Notes: generated from the letters alone by a model not told the origin. DNA of 64,000 nucleotides from Dromiciops gliroides (GCF_019393635.1 NC_057861.1:657537724-657601723), one strand, 5' to 3'. Numbered from the stretch's first letter, positions 1 to 11,384 are shown. Numbers and translations: made by a program.

Positions 1-372
1 CTAGGGACAACTGGAACAGTCATGGTTAATCTTGGGGACACTGTAAATCTAAATAAAAACACTGAGAGCAAACTGTGTCAGGCTCTCACTCCAGCAGATA
101 ACAAATTACTCCATCTCTGTCAGGAGGTGTGCTTGCCAACTATTTTATATGGTAACACTGGATTTGCAACATAGAACACTGGTGTTATCTAAGGGTGTAA
201 CTAGCAATTTGAAATTGGTACGCACAGCAGTTGACCGATTGCTCCCCATCCCCATCATCCCCCAAAGTAGACATGCCATTATACACACTGTGATCTCCAG
301 TTCAGCAAGAGCAGCTGTCTCCACACTACTGTAAGTTTGAAAATGTCCAAAGAACTGTCTCTGTTTCTGTCT
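1..372. other. unassigned sequence
   Basis: No repeat family or coding region is recognised. Short open frames lack any protein-like pattern. Confidence 0.4.
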
Positions 373-745
373 GTCTGTCTGCATTCCTCTTCTCCACCCC
401 TCCCTCCCTCCCTCTCTTCCCTCCTCTCCTCTCCTCTTCTTTCCTCTATCCTCTCCTCTCTTTTCCCTCCCATCTCTTTCCTTTCTTTTCTTCTTTTTTC
501 TTTCCCTCCCTCTTCTCTGTCTTCTTTCTTTGTCTCTATCTTTCTCTATCTTTGTCTCTCACCTCCTTCAGTGGCTACTTCTTTCTGTGTTGATTTCTCA
601 CTCTTTTCTTTTTTCCACATTTCACTCTTTTCTTTGTTTTTCTTCCCCTTCCATTGCTCTTTACACATCTCTATCTCCTTCTCTCTCCATTTTCTCTCTC
701 CTTCCCTTCCTCCCACCCCCTTCTCTATCTCTCCCCAAAAAGGTC
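373..745. repeat. polypyrimidine (CT-rich) tract
   Basis: About 370 bases of almost pure C and T in mixed CTTT, CCCT and TCTC units. The open frames across it are low-complexity Ser/Leu/Phe/Pro strings and are not genes. Confidence 0.85.
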
Positions 746-767
746 ACCTGTACATACTGGCATGAGC

Positions 768-771
<4 letters not shown>

Positions 772-817
<46 letters not shown>
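772..817. repeat. (CA)n microsatellite
   Basis: About 23 uninterrupted CA units, probably polymorphic. It follows directly on the pyrimidine tract. Confidence 0.97.
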
Positions 818-819
<2 letters not shown>

Positions 820-1293
820 TTTACATGAAGCTGCTTTTGAGATAATGGAGCTTCTCATATTCCAGCAAATATGGGGAGAAGGCAGGATTTTGCAGTACCT
901 TGCTTGCAGTGTGAAATATGTATTTTTTCCATGACCAAGTGATTACACTCTATGTTGGTACATAATGGTTTTCCATCTAGAATAGAGCTAAAGAGGGCTT
1001 AAGAATTGCCTTTCTCCAAGTTAAGGGGGAAGAATGAAATGTTCCATTATTAAAAAAAAAAGGAAAAAACGACTTAAATGCCCAAACAATAAAAACCCAA
1101 ACAAGTGAATCTTAAGAGGTAGCAGGAAATTAGCACTTGTATCACTAGATTGGAAGTAACAAAAGAAGAGTAAAAGGAAGAATTATTGACTACTTGGAAC
1201 AAAGCACAGATATGGGGTTCCTCCTGAAGAGAAGGGAACTGGATACTCTGAAAAAGATGCCTTTGTTTTACAGCTCATGAATGATGATGAAAG

Positions 1294-1296
<3 letters not shown>
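818..1296. other. unassigned sequence
   Basis: AT-rich sequence between two dinucleotide repeats. Nothing recognised. Confidence 0.4.

Positions 1297-1329
<33 letters not shown>
1297..1329. repeat. (TG)n microsatellite
   Basis: About 16 uninterrupted TG units. Confidence 0.95.
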
Positions 1330-1331
<2 letters not shown>

Positions 1332-1844
1332 ATTCACACATTTTAGGCTCAGTGAGCTTGACATAAGTTCTTACCATAAGTCTTCAATATAGTATTAAAT
1401 TGATGGCCAATGGACATCTAGAAAAGAAAAAAAAATCACAAAAAGCCAGTTGAGATTCACCTAGAAGATTTCATATCAGACTAACCTTGTTTCCATAAAA
1501 AAATTAAGATTATTAACTCAGGTAAATTAGAGGAATGCTCTAGATATAATTGACCTAGATTTTAGCAAAGCATTTCATAGAGTCTTATGCTATTTTTGTT
1601 GTTGAAATTGAGATGAGGGTCATAGAACAGTATAGTGGTAGGAGGCTTCTGAACTGTTTAGTATCTGGATCAAAAGAATAGTCAGGAATGGTTCCATACC
1701 AACTTGGAAGGCCCTTAGGGAATTTGTCCTTAACTCTGTATTATTTAATATTTTTCTCAATGAGTTGTATAAAGACATAGATGGTTCACTTGAAAGATGT
1801 GCAGGTAACACAAAGCTGAGAGGAATATTTAAAATGTGAGATCA

Positions 1845-2075
1845 ATGGTGTCAAATTCAATTAAAAACAAGAGCCACTAAACCATACAAAAAGATCCTTG
1901 AAGGCCACATATTATAAAACCACATATTAACTTACAAAACCACATATTAATATTATATATCTTCTATTGTGTTTCTTATTTTGCTACTTATTTCTTTTTA
2001 AAAAATATTTCTTAATTATAGTTTAATTCGGTTAAGGTGGGCTGTGTGTTTGCCTCTTCTGTCCTAGATGACAAA
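1845..2075. mobile_element. hAT-like nonautonomous DNA transposon (MITE)
   Basis: The left end reads GGTGTCAAATTCAA, followed by text like 'gagccactaaaccatac' and 'ccacatattaa'. The right end reads GGGCTGTGTGTTTG. This resembles a common mammalian hAT MITE whose ends are inverted TGTCAAACTC-type repeats. It breaks the CR1 reading frame, so it is younger than the LINE. Exact ends and the 8-bp duplication are not clear. Confidence 0.5.
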
Positions 2076-2241
2076 GTTAGGATCCAAAAGAACTTTACAG
2101 TCTGGAATATTGGTTTGGGACATCCTTTGGGATGAAATTGAGCAGGAATAAATGTAACATTTTGCATTTGGGAAGATGTGTCTAGTCAGCAGTTCAAGGG
2201 TTTTAGTGGGCTACAAACTAAATGTGGGCAGCCAATAAAAG

Positions 2242-2242
2242 G

Positions 2243-2275
<33 letters not shown>

Positions 2276-2400
2276 TTTGGTGAGGCACCTGCCCAGGATC
2301 ACACAGCTAGTAACTGTTAAGTGTCTGAGGCTGGATCTGAACTCAGGTCATCCTGACTCCAGGGCCAGTGCTCTATCCACCGCGCCACCTAGCTGCCCCT
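2242..2400 (-). mobile_element. WSINE1-type tRNA-derived SINE
   Basis: Full-length copy in reverse orientation, ending GCGCCACCTAGCTGCCCC. It is flanked by a perfect 12-bp duplication, agccaataaaag, at 2230-2241 and 2401-2412. Its A tail has become a (GTT/AAC)n microsatellite at 2242-2273. Confidence 0.95.
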
Positions 2401-2537
2401 AGCCAATAAAAGTTAATGTAATTATAATTTACACTGCTAGTCATAGTGCCCAGAATTAGGGAGCTGATAATCCTACTAGACTCATATCTGGTTATACCAT
2501 ATCTGAAATATGTTATTTGGTTTTATGGAACATATGC

Positions 2538-2564
2538 ATTCCTTCCTTCCTTCCTTCCTTCCTT
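2538..2564. repeat. (TTCC)n microsatellite
   Basis: About six TTCC units at the 3' edge of the following antisense L2. Confidence 0.85.
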
Positions 2565-3186
2565 CATTTATCAATTATCTATTAAGCAACTACTATGCAT
2601 GGTCAACTTATTATGCTAGTTAATGAGGATATTAAGAAAAAAAAAATCAGTCCCCACCCTTGAGGAGTTTACATTCTATTGGAGGTAAATAAGATATACA
2701 CAGACAAGTAAATATAAGATACATAGGGAGTCAACAAAAATCAATTTATAAAGGAGAAGGTTCTAACTAGGGAGATCAGTATAAGCCTAATCTAGGAGAT
2801 GGTGCAGTTGAATTGTAAGGCATGATGGAATTTAGGTATTCTATGAAATGTGGTGAAGCAGAAATAGGAAGAAAGTATAACACAGACAAGGATGACAGCC
2901 TATACAAAGACATGGAGATGGGAGATGTAATATCATGTATAAAGAATAGCAGGTAGACCAGATTAGCTGGACTACAGAGTATGTGAAGAGTAATGCATAG
3001 TCAACCTAGAAAAGTAGGTAGGAGACCAATCATGAAGGACTTTAAGTACTAAACAGAAGAGTTTATATGTTATCCCACAGGAAATAGGGAGCTCCTTGAA
3101 GAGGGGAGTAATATAGTCAAAATTGAGTTTTAGGGGTATCACTTTGGAAGCTGTGTGCATGATAGACTAGAAAGAGTAGTAAATAG

Positions 3187-3327
3187 GGGGTAGCTAGGTG
3201 GTACAGTGGATAAAGCAACGGTCCTGGATTCAGGAGGACCAGAGTTCAAATCTGGCCTCAGACACTTGACACTTACTAGCTGTGTGACTTTGGGCAAGTC
3301 ACTTAACCCCCATTGCCCTGCAAAAAA
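3187..3327 (+). mobile_element. WSINE1-type SINE
   Basis: The full consensus runs from gggtagctaggtggtacag to cacttaacccccattgcc with a short A tail. Flanking repeats agtagtaaatag lie at about 3174 and 3329. It is inserted in the antisense L2. Confidence 0.93.
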
Positions 3328-3727
3328 TAGTAGTAAATAGAGGCATGGATATCCATGGATAACCATAGGGAGGTTATTGCAATAGTCTATTTGACAGGTG
3401 ATGAGGGCTTAAACTATGGTAGTAGTGGTGTGACTACAGAAGAGACATACACAAGAGATATTGAAAAAGTATAATTGGCTGGACATGGAAATCATGGAGA
3501 GTGAATACTTGAGGAAGTCACCATGGTTAGGAAACCAAGTTATTGGAAAGATAATGGTGCCCCTCAGTAGAAACTGGGAAGTTAGGAAGAGAAGAAAGTT
3601 TCTTTTGAAAAACAAAATAGTTCTTTAAGACAAATTGAGTTCAAAATGCCTTTAGGAGATCCAATTTGATATAAGTGGACAGAAATACAAAACTTGAGTA
3701 AAGGGACTGAACTCACAGATATGGTAT

Positions 3728-3788
3728 ATATAGAAATATGTATATATGTATGTATGTATGTATGCATGTATTATATATAGAGAGAGAT
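3728..3788. repeat. TATG/TA-type microsatellite
   Basis: Imperfect (TATG)n and (TA)n units followed by GAGAGA, inside the L2 fossil. Confidence 0.8.
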
Positions 3789-3967
3789 GATCACTGAATC
3801 CTAGGAACTAATATAAACACTAACAAGGATGGTGTAGGAAGAGAAGAGGACCCAGGATGGAACCCTGGAGTGACTCTACACATAAAGGAAAAGACATCAA
3901 TAAGAATCCAACAAAAAAGGATTGAAGAAGAATGGTTAGAGAGGTAGGATTAGAATCAGAGGATCCT

Positions 3968-4172
3968 GATATCATAAGATCATAGACTTAGAGTTGAAAG
4001 AGACTTTCACATTCAGTGAATTTAACTGTTTCATTTTACAATTAAGGAATCCCAGAGAGGGAATATAACTTGCCCAAGATCATAGCAATAGTAAGGGGCA
4101 GAGTCAAGGTTTGAATCCAGGTCCCCTCCTTCCCAATTTATGGTCTTTTCCACTAGGCTGTGCTGACTTCCC
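3968..4172 (-). mobile_element. MIR/THER1-type CORE-SINE
   Basis: Antisense MIR signature: 'cattttacaattaaggaa' (reverse of the CTCATCTGTAAAATG block), 'cttgcccaagatcatag' and 'tgaatccaggtcccc'. It interrupts the L2. Confidence 0.75.
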
Positions 4173-4479
4173 CAGGAGAAAACAGTCTCACAAAAACCAA
4201 AAAAGGCATAATTAAAGCAGAGGGTGATCAAAAATACTTTTGAAAGGTCAAGAAAGATGAAAACTGAAAACAGGTCATCAGATTTGGCAATTCAGAGATC
4301 TTTATTAGTCTTGAAGAGAGCATTTTGAGTTGACTGTTGAGGTTGGAAGACAAATTATAGGAGGTTAAAAGGTAAGTGAGAAGGGGAAGTAGAGTCCAGG
4401 AAGGAGCCCAGACAAATTTAAAAAATTTTCCCCATGAGTTTGCTTGTGAAAGGGAAGAAAAACATAAGGCAGAAGCTTG

Positions 4480-4862
4480 AGACATAATCCAGAGGAAGAC
4501 AATTAGGTTGTTGAAGGGCCTCAAGATCATGCCATATAAGGACTGGATGAAGAATTGGGGAATTTCAACCTCAAGATGAGATCAGTGGTTGAGTGGGGCA
4601 TGATCACTTTCTTCAAGTTTGATCTCCCTGGTTGTGAAAGGCAGAAGTAGGAACAATGGATGGAAAGTACAAAAAGGAAAATTGGGCTCAGTATAAAAAA
4701 AGCCACTTCCCATCAAGTAGGACTATTTAAAGGGTAATGGGTTGTCTCTGGATGTTTTCAAACAGTAGCTGGTTGCATACTTATTAGCTATGATAAAATG
4801 AGGATAGTCTAGACTGGATGTCTTCTGAGGGCCCTTCCAATGAAGATTCAGTGATCTTATAA
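4480..4862 (+). mobile_element. CR1/L3 LINE 3' end
   Basis: A decayed CR1/L3 3' end in sense orientation: 'tggttgtgaaaggcagaag', 'aacaatggatggaaagta', 'ctggatgtcttctgagggc', 'ccttccaatgaagattcag'. It abuts the L2 fossil. Confidence 0.65.
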
Positions 4863-4956
4863 AATGTGACTAATGTATATGTTGACCTCCTGCTTTGAAC
4901 ATGGGGAGGCAGGTTTCACTGAAGAATTAGGCAGACAGATTTTGCTGACCATCAGC

Positions 4957-5130
4957 AAACATTTTTCAATCTAATAAGTCATTAATTAAGTACTTACTAT
5001 GTGCCAAGCACACCCTACCTTTTCTCATTATTTTCTGATCTCAGTAATTACTTTTACAAATGAGAATTCTGAGGAAGTTCAAGCTTTGTGAGAGTGTGAA
5101 GGGCAGGAATGATTATATATCACACCAGAA
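4957..5130 (-). mobile_element. L2/MIR 3' tail fragment
   Basis: Contains 'aagtacttactatgtgcca', the inverted tail shared by L2 and MIR, followed by decayed MIR-like text. Confidence 0.55.
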
Positions 5131-5189
5131 CTAGAAACAAAACCCTAAATATGAATTTCTTGTGAGCATCTATCGCTCTCCATTGCCAT

Positions 5190-5725
5190 CATCATAATGT
5201 AGTAATAGCTAGCATTTATATAGTGCTTTAAGGTTTACAAAATGATTTATGTATCTTGTATCCTTTGATCCATCATCCCTCAAAATAGACATTTTTTATA
5301 TATTGATAATAAAAGCAACTGGGTGCTGTCATACTTTCTACTTGCACAGCTTGGATTTAATCTTATTAGTCATTTTTTTGTTTTGTCTTTTCCATTCTAA
5401 AAGACATGTAGGTCTTAAGAAGCATAGCATTGTTTCTTATACACCAGGTCCTCAAATTTCAAATCCAGTGCTCTTTCCAGTGTACAGTGTGGTTCCCTGT
5501 TTATGTTCATTAGTTCAAGTTCAATCTGCCTGTGATGTCCATGTCATGGGTAAAAACAGTGCTGCTATACAGGTATCCACAGTGGCAAAGAACAAAAAAA
5601 TCCTATTTATTACTCCATTTTAAAGTCTAAACATTTATTTAATGATTTTTGCTATCCTTAAAATTATTAGGACATGACAGAGAATTTCAAGGACACTGAC
5701 TTTCTATTGAGAATTGTTTCTTATA
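5190..5725. other. degraded MIR-like debris and unassigned sequence
   Basis: Starts with 'agcatttatatagtgcttt', an inverted MIR tail. The rest is AT-rich and unassigned. A 124-codon open frame here has no protein-like features. Confidence 0.4.
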
Positions 5726-5729
5726 TTTA

Positions 5730-6240
5730 TCTTTTTTGAGTGACAGGTATTTTTCTTATTCACATCACTCCCATATCCCTCCATTATACCATTTTAGAAA
5801 TCCTGGAACAAAGTCCTCAATGCATAGTCTAGAAAAAAAACACCATACCAAACAACAAATTCCCACATTAACCATTTTTGAAACTATGTTCCACACTTTA
5901 AGTTCATCATCACCTCTCAGTCAAGAGGTAAATGGTATATTTTATCTTCACTCAATTGGACTCATGGTTTATTGTCTTGTTTATCTGAGTTCTAAAGCTT
6001 TTCAAAGTTGTTTTCTCTATAATGCTATGAACATAGCATAAATTGTTCTCTCAGTTCTGCTCACTTTACTTGGTATCAATTCATAAAGGTCTTCCCAGTT
6101 TCCCCTGCTATAGCAAATTTAATCCCTTCTTATGCTACAATAATATTCCCTTATATTCATGTATCATGATTTGTTTAATCATTTTCCGATACAAGGACAA
6201 CTCCTTACTTTTCAGATTTTGGTTCCCATGAAAAGGGCAA
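5730..6240 (-). mobile_element. old L1, 3' end (antisense)
   Basis: Reverse complement of the ORF2 C-terminus and 3' UTR of marsupial L1s. The + strand shows 'cagttctgctcactttact', 'ttcataaaggtcttccca' and 'acaataatattcccttata', which match the antisense of the more intact L1 end at 42.9-43.1 kb. 5'-truncated and decayed. Confidence 0.75.
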
Positions 6241-6489
6241 ACATGTTTGAATTTCATACTGATACATTTCATTCCAGTGGCTCAGGTTCAGTCAATATTG
6301 TTATATATTGACATATCTAATCAATTACAAGATCTTAGAAACTGTCTTTCTTAATAAGACTCTAAATAAAATCTTGATTTATTAGTTTGCTAATTATTAT
6401 TTTCTACTGCAGTTACTTTTAATTAGATTAAATATTGTTTTCCAATCTCTATTAGGAAAAAAACTAGAATAAATAATTAAAGACATAGT

Positions 6490-6775
6490 TGGCATATATT
6501 TGAGATATCTAAGTGGTAAAATGGATATAGCATTGGACTTGTAGTAAAGAAGACTTGGGTTTGAATCCCATTGCAGATGCTTACTAGCTGTATAATCTCC
6601 ATAACTCCCTTAGCCTCTTTCAACCTCAGTTTATTTATCCACAAAATAGGGATAATATCACCTGCATCATGGGATTTTGTGATGATCAAAGGTAAGAATT
6701 CTTGTAAAGTTATATTTTCAAATCCCAAAGCACAATATAAATGGTAACTATAACTATTACTGACTAGAAATAGAA
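6490..6775 (+). mobile_element. MIR/THER1-type CORE-SINE
   Basis: Near full-length sense copy: 'gggtttgaatcccattgca', 'cttactagctgtataatc', 'caacctcagtttatttatcc' and the tail 'cacaatataaatggtaact'. A partial second unit ('gccttgggaaaaccattta', 'ctcagttttctcatcc') follows to about 6900. Confidence 0.75.
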
Positions 6776-6914
6776 TTTGTGATAGCAGTTCTATATTGGG
6801 CTTTGGCATCAACTAACTACCTGGCCTTGGGAAAACCATTTAACTCCTTTCTATCTCAGTTTTCTCATCCTATAAGAAAAGCATGCTTCCTTGACTTGCT
6901 TTGCCATCTCTTCC

Positions 6915-7235
6915 TTGTTTTCCCTTGAGGTAACAAGGAAGATGCAACAGTTTTTAAAATACATAATTCTTGTCCTTAAGGAGCTTATAAATTTGAAGTA
7001 GAGACAAGACACCTACTCAAAAAGATAACTAGCAATTGACAAATGTTGAATAAAGTTATAAAGAGAAATATTATAAAATGTAGAGCCAAGAGAAGTAGGT
7101 ATAGGGATCATTTCTGAAGGAAGTTTGTGGAGAAAATGGGACTTGAATTATGTCTTGAAAACTAGGTAGTTAGGATTTATGTGGTTGGAGAGAAGTGAGG
7201 AGGACATGCTAGGAAAGAAAAATCATTTAGGACAG
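6915..7235 (-). mobile_element. L2 LINE fragment
   Basis: Antisense L2: 'ccttaaggagcttataaat', then 'gaaggaagtttgtggag' and 'gacttgaattatgtcttga'. Confidence 0.65.
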
Positions 7236-7317
7236 ATGATTCTAATTGTCAAGTGCCTTTTTCCACACCTATTGTAGGAGGCTGGTAGCCCTCAAGCCCT
7301 GGCTGGGATCTTTGTTC

Positions 7318-7500
7318 TCCATTCCATTCTACTCCACTTCACTCCACTCAATAAACATATTAAATATTTTCTATATACCCACTATCATTCTAGGTCCTGG
7401 GGACACAGACAAAAACAGACATAATCCCTAATTTTAAGAAGCTCACAATCGAAATAGGTTAATGACACATAAACAAATATATATTATACAAAGACATTTC
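7318..7500 (-). mobile_element. L2 LINE 3' end
   Basis: Antisense L2 tail: 'tcaataaacatattaaata', 'ctaggtcctggggacacag', 'gaagctcacaatcg'. Confidence 0.65.
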
Positions 7501-7504
7501 CTCT

Positions 7505-8835
7505 AGGAAAATTTCCAAATGGAAAGAATGCCCAGGAGATCTTGGGGATGTTCTCTGGGTAATTTCTTGGATAGTCTCCTCACTTCCCTCTTTTCCAGAA
7601 TTATGACCATTTTCTCCCTTCTCTCTGCTCCCTCTTTCCTCTTCCACTCTTGGCTAATTGGTTTAAGTTCTGGAGGCAGAGAGCCCTACAGTTCATTTTA
7701 GGAGAGGGATATTTTAAGCTATTTGTTTTCAAGTTGTATTCATGTTTTCCAATTCAGGTTATGTTTCCTGCTGGAAAATCCTGCCATAACAAGATATTTT
7801 GGCAGACAGTAAGATAATTTGGTTGAGAATCATCCATTTTTTGGCAGACATGTAGCAGATAGCTCTGTCTGTGAGGGTGGGAATTCACACTCTTCAGGAT
7901 GGTTGGCCAGATTGGAGATTTCCCTACCCACACAGCTCCACAACTGATGAGATGAAGCCGACCTTTTCCAGCTCAATAGTAATATGCTCCCTTTGAAATG
8001 CAACACTGACTCGAATGGATAAAAATCTGTGTTTTGCAAACATCTCGTGAGGCCTGATATGCATCCGAGCGTGCCTAGTTCAAGCATGGGTTTAAAAAAA
8101 AATCTGCTTCGATCTTCATTCTATACTCACTCAGTAATCTAGTCCTACCATCTTGGATGTGACTTTTTCACTTAAGCTTGATATAGAAAACTTGCTAGAC
8201 TCTCAGAGTATGTTGTGGTATCACCTGTTACATGTATCTTGTTTGACCATTAATATTACCATCGGCCAGAACAAATGAAAAAAACAAGGTAAGGTCTAAG
8301 ACATCATGGGAGATAAATATAGAACTTGTACTTTCATTTGAATGATGCTTACTCTTCACCATCAGTGAAATTTTGACAAATGGCTGAAGGGTAGAAAAAA
8401 GTCCATAGAGTCTTGATTGTTTTGACTTTCTCTGAAAGGTGTCCAAATGCACATCAAATATTGGTTTGGGGCAACTCAGTCATGTCCTCTTCTTCCTTCA
8501 GTTTTACTCTCGGGTAAGAAGTAACAGGAATATGTTTTATAAACTTTAAATTTGTTATGTAAATTTGATTTATCATTATTGTGATTATTAGAAAAAACAA
8601 CCAGTGAAGAGTCTGGCTCTTGCTCTTATGCCTTATTAGTAAACTTTAAAAATTTTTTATCTACACCTGTGATTTTTTCAATAATGTAGGGATATTTTAT
8701 TATAAAAATTCTCTCTAATGAAAGAGATGGGCAACTTGTTTACAATTTATCATCCCTTATGAAAATCCCATATTTTGGAAAGGTGTGATAGAAAAATGTT
8801 TAGTACTCTATCTTGTTAGTTGTATAATCTGGAAG
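7505..8835. other. unassigned, possibly single-copy sequence
   Basis: No repeat family is recognised over 1.3 kb. The 85-codon minus frame at 7830-8087 does not resemble a known family and has no supporting splice or promoter context. Confidence 0.45.
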
Positions 8836-8986
8836 CCACAATTAATCAGTAAACATTTATTAATTGCCCATTATGTGCCAGGCACTCTGCTAAATGCCAA
8901 GGGTACAAAAAGAGGTAAAAGATAGTCCCTGCCTTCAAGGAGTAAAATAATGAGTAATAGACAAATTGGAAAGAAGGGAGGGTTTT

Positions 8987-9141
8987 TTCTTGTTGTTGGT
9001 TTTTTTTGGAGGGGGGCAGGGCAATGAGTGTTAAGTGACTTGTTCAGGGTCACATAGCTAGTAAATGTAAGACTTAGAGGTCAGATTTGAACTCAGGTTC
9101 TCCTTAATACAGGTTTCCACTGTGCCACCTAGCTGCACCCC
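8987..9141 (-). mobile_element. WSINE1-type SINE
   Basis: Reverse-oriented copy with a perfect 17-bp flanking duplication, aaagaagggagggtttt, at 8970-8986 and 9142-9158. The integration site read on the SINE strand is TC/AAAA, which fits L1-type endonuclease cutting. Confidence 0.95.
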
Positions 9142-9570
9142 AAAGAAGGGAGGGTTTTGAGGAAAAATATGAGTTCTATTTTGGATGTATCGAGTTTGAG
9201 ATACTTACAAGACATCTGGTTCAAGATGTCCAAAAGGCAGTTGTAAACTATAGTTGTAGCTCAGGAGAGAGATCAGGCCTTGATCTATTGAGCTTAACAT
9301 CATTTCTATAGAGATAATTAATCCCTTGGACCCTAAGTCTACTAAAAAAAATTGAAGGGGAAAATGTGAAGAGATTCCAAGTCAGAGACTTTAGGTAAAG
9401 AAATTCCCATAGTTGGCATTGACTGGATAAAAATCTAAGAAAAGAGAGAGATGATGATGCAGTCAGAATTTGTGGGGAGCACTGAGAGATATCAATATAA
9501 TGAAAGCCTAGAAAAGGGAGAGTATCCAGGAGGATAAGCTGATCAACAATGTCAAATGTTTGCTAAGTAA

Positions 9571-9855
9571 GTTGGTGCATGGATATAATCCCTGCTAATG
9601 ATGAAATCTGATGATGGTGGCTTACTTGAGCTCAAGAGTTCTAAGTTATAGTAGCTAAGCAAATCAGGGGTTTGTCTTAAGTCCAGAACTAATATGGGAG
9701 CTCTCAGGAGTGGAGTGCCACCAGGCTGCCTAATGAGGGGCCAGTGAGCCCAGCACTCAGGCCCATCATTAGTAGGATCAAGCTCCTGAGTGTCTTCTGT
9801 ATTACTAGCTCTGGTGAGATGTGATCTAGTCTTAAAACAAAAACAAACAACAATG
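9571..9855 (+). pseudogene. 7SL (SRP) RNA retropseudogene
   Basis: The sequence follows 7SL RNA from end to end. The 5' Alu domain gives 'gatggtggcttacttgagc' and 'ctcaagagttctaagttat'. The S domain gives 'aatatgggagctctcaggag', 'gccaccaggctgcctaatga' and 'atcattagtaggatcaagc'. The 3' Alu arm is more diverged. It ends in an A-rich tail (aaaacaaaaacaaacaac). About 30 bases are missing from the S domain. It interrupts an L2 frame that continues on both sides, so it is a retro-inserted copy and not the functional gene. The internal promoter is probably dead. Confidence 0.85.
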
Positions 9856-9984
9856 ACAAAATTCACATGTTACAGAAAGGTCAAGAAAAATGAGGATTGA
9901 AAAAAGCCAATGTTGGATTTTGTCATTAGGAGATCAATGATAACATTATAGACTTATCTCATCTAGATTCCCTTCATGCATTAT

Positions 9985-10145
9985 AAATTCCATCAAAAAC
10001 TGGACCACTCTCCTTTCCCTGCACTCATCTTGTCTGACAGTTGAATGTAATTCCCTTGAGAGATTACATTTTTATCTTTGTAGCATTGTAGCACAGTGAC
10101 TTATCAAGTATAGTAGGTTCTTAGTAAGTGTCTCTAGAATTGAAA
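9985..10145 (+). mobile_element. L2 LINE 3' end
   Basis: Sense L2 tail: 'gaatgtaattcccttgaga', 'tttttatctttgtagca', 'gtagcacagtgacttatca', 'gtaggttcttagtaagtgt'. Confidence 0.65.
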
Positions 10146-11384
10146 TAAAGACTGAGAATTGGACTCTAGGAACAGGGACTGCTCTAAGATTATATGAGAA
10201 AAAACTAAAATCAGTGTCTATTGACTTTGCCTCTAGGTAGGATTGCATAAATGTTCTATCACAAGCAATTGCTAACCATTTTCTTAAAATCATGAGAAGA
10301 CTCTACAGGGTAGCTTTTAACTGCAGGGCAATATCGCACAGCTTGCACCTTCAGGAAATTCTTCCTTTTGGTTACCTCCAAAATTCCTCATGCTTTAGTT
10401 ACAGTGAATTTCACTGTATCTGTTTACCTCATCTGAGCATACTATTAATTAACCTAAGAGTAGTTAACTCCTCTCTTTTTCTCAACTAAATGTGTTTCTT
10501 TTGGTCACAAATGGTACTAGACAGGATAATGTGGACAGATCAGCACAAACCATGTATTCTCCCCCTGCTTAAATAAAACACACAGGAGAATGTAAAAGCC
10601 CTGTTGGTGAGGAGTTGTTAGCATTAATATCCAATACTAGCCCCCAGATTTCTTAGTGTAAAAGGAATGGGGCTATATCTAATCCTTAAAGAGTTGTAGT
10701 TGTTGAGCAGACCCAGAGATTGAATTGAATGGAAATAGCAGGTGGGTCTTAAATGTTTAGGTCTTCTGAGGTTGCTTTTAATGGTATCTCTCCTCATTTT
10801 TTTGAGCTGAATGCTCCATGCTTCTCTCTTTCTGGGACAGGAAGAGCAAAAGCTCCTTGTTTCTTCCCTCTTTCTCCCTTTCTTTCCCTTGGGGGGGGAG
10901 GGTAGGAAATCAGGGTCTTTTTGGATCTATATGTTTCTCATCCCTTCTTCCTGATGGACAATAAAACTAAGACAAAAAGGTTAAGAGGTTACCTAATGGA
11001 AGTAAAAGAAGGTCTTATCTCTTTTTCTGATGGGCAGAACATTGGCTAATACTTTCTTTCCCTGTTTCTGACTCTCCCTCTCTCTCTTTCTCTCTCTCTC
11101 CCTCCCTCCCCCCTCCTCATCTACTCTCCTCTCCTCTTCCCTTCTGTTTATCTGCCTGTCTTTCTATCTTTTCTCTTCCTCTTTGCTAGGAGTTAGGAAG
11201 TCCATATAGCATCAAGTCAAGTTAGGCCCAACTGGATCTAGGAAATATAGTCTATTGTTATCATCTTTACTGATATAATCATGTGTTTCATATTCTTAAG
11301 ATTATTGTTAAGGAGTATATTTTTATTGTGTCAGTCATTTTTTTAAAAAGATTTTTATGTTTCAATTGAGTGAAAAATTTGCCC
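10146..11384. other. unassigned sequence with a CT-rich patch
   Basis: No family recognised. A pyrimidine-rich patch with TCTC units lies at about 11060-11190 and a G run at 10891-10899. Confidence 0.4.

Larger units (their letters stand above)
1480..2540 (+). mobile_element. CR1/L3-like LINE, reverse transcriptase fragment
   Basis: The sense frame shows decayed CR1-clade reverse transcriptase blocks in the right order. IDLDFSKAFHRV lies near 1550, VLFNIFLNEL near 1735 followed by a decayed ADDTKL block (AGNTKL), and MKLSRNKCNILHLG near 2130. Two later insertions split it: a hAT-like MITE at about 1845-2075 and a SINE at 2242-2400. The many substitutions and stops mark it as an ancient fossil. 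CR1 and L3 are hard to tell apart by eye. Confidence 0.7.
2550..4470 (-). mobile_element. L2 LINE, long antisense fossil
   Basis: Read on the + strand it begins with the inverted L2 tail (ctattaagcaactactatg) and runs through typical antisense L2 blocks: 'ccccacccttgaggagttta', 'aatagggagctcc', 'aggttattgcaatagtct', 'tgatgagggct', 'gaccagg/acccaggatgga', 'ggtcaagaaagatgaaaa', 'tcagatttggcaatt'. These are the reverse complement of the L2 reverse transcriptase and C-terminal coding region. A SINE (3187-3327) and a MIR-type SINE (3968-4172) sit inside it. Heavily decayed, with no usable frame. Confidence 0.8.
8838..9950 (-). mobile_element. L2 LINE, antisense, carrying a SINE and a 7SL copy
   Basis: The antisense L2 tail (aaacatttattaattgccca, ccaggcactctgctaaatg) leads into the antisense reverse transcriptase region ('gagttctattttggatgt', 'aaaggcagttgtaaac', 'agcctagaaaagggagag', 'gtatccaggagga', 'tgatcaacaatgtcaaatg'). 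It resumes as 'ggtcaagaaaaatgaggat' at 9880. A SINE (8987-9141) and a 7SL retropseudogene (9571-9855) were inserted later. Confidence 0.8.

Noticed and set aside
337-765. 142-codon + frame
   Set aside because: Translation of a polypyrimidine tract: low-complexity Ser/Leu/Phe/Pro only.
772-1329. Regularly repeated units as a CRISPR array
   Set aside because: Pure dinucleotide repeats without spacers, in a vertebrate genome.
9571-9855. Functional 7SL gene or Alu element
   Set aside because: An S-domain gap, many changes and an A-rich tail rule out a functional gene. The S domain is present, so it is not an Alu.
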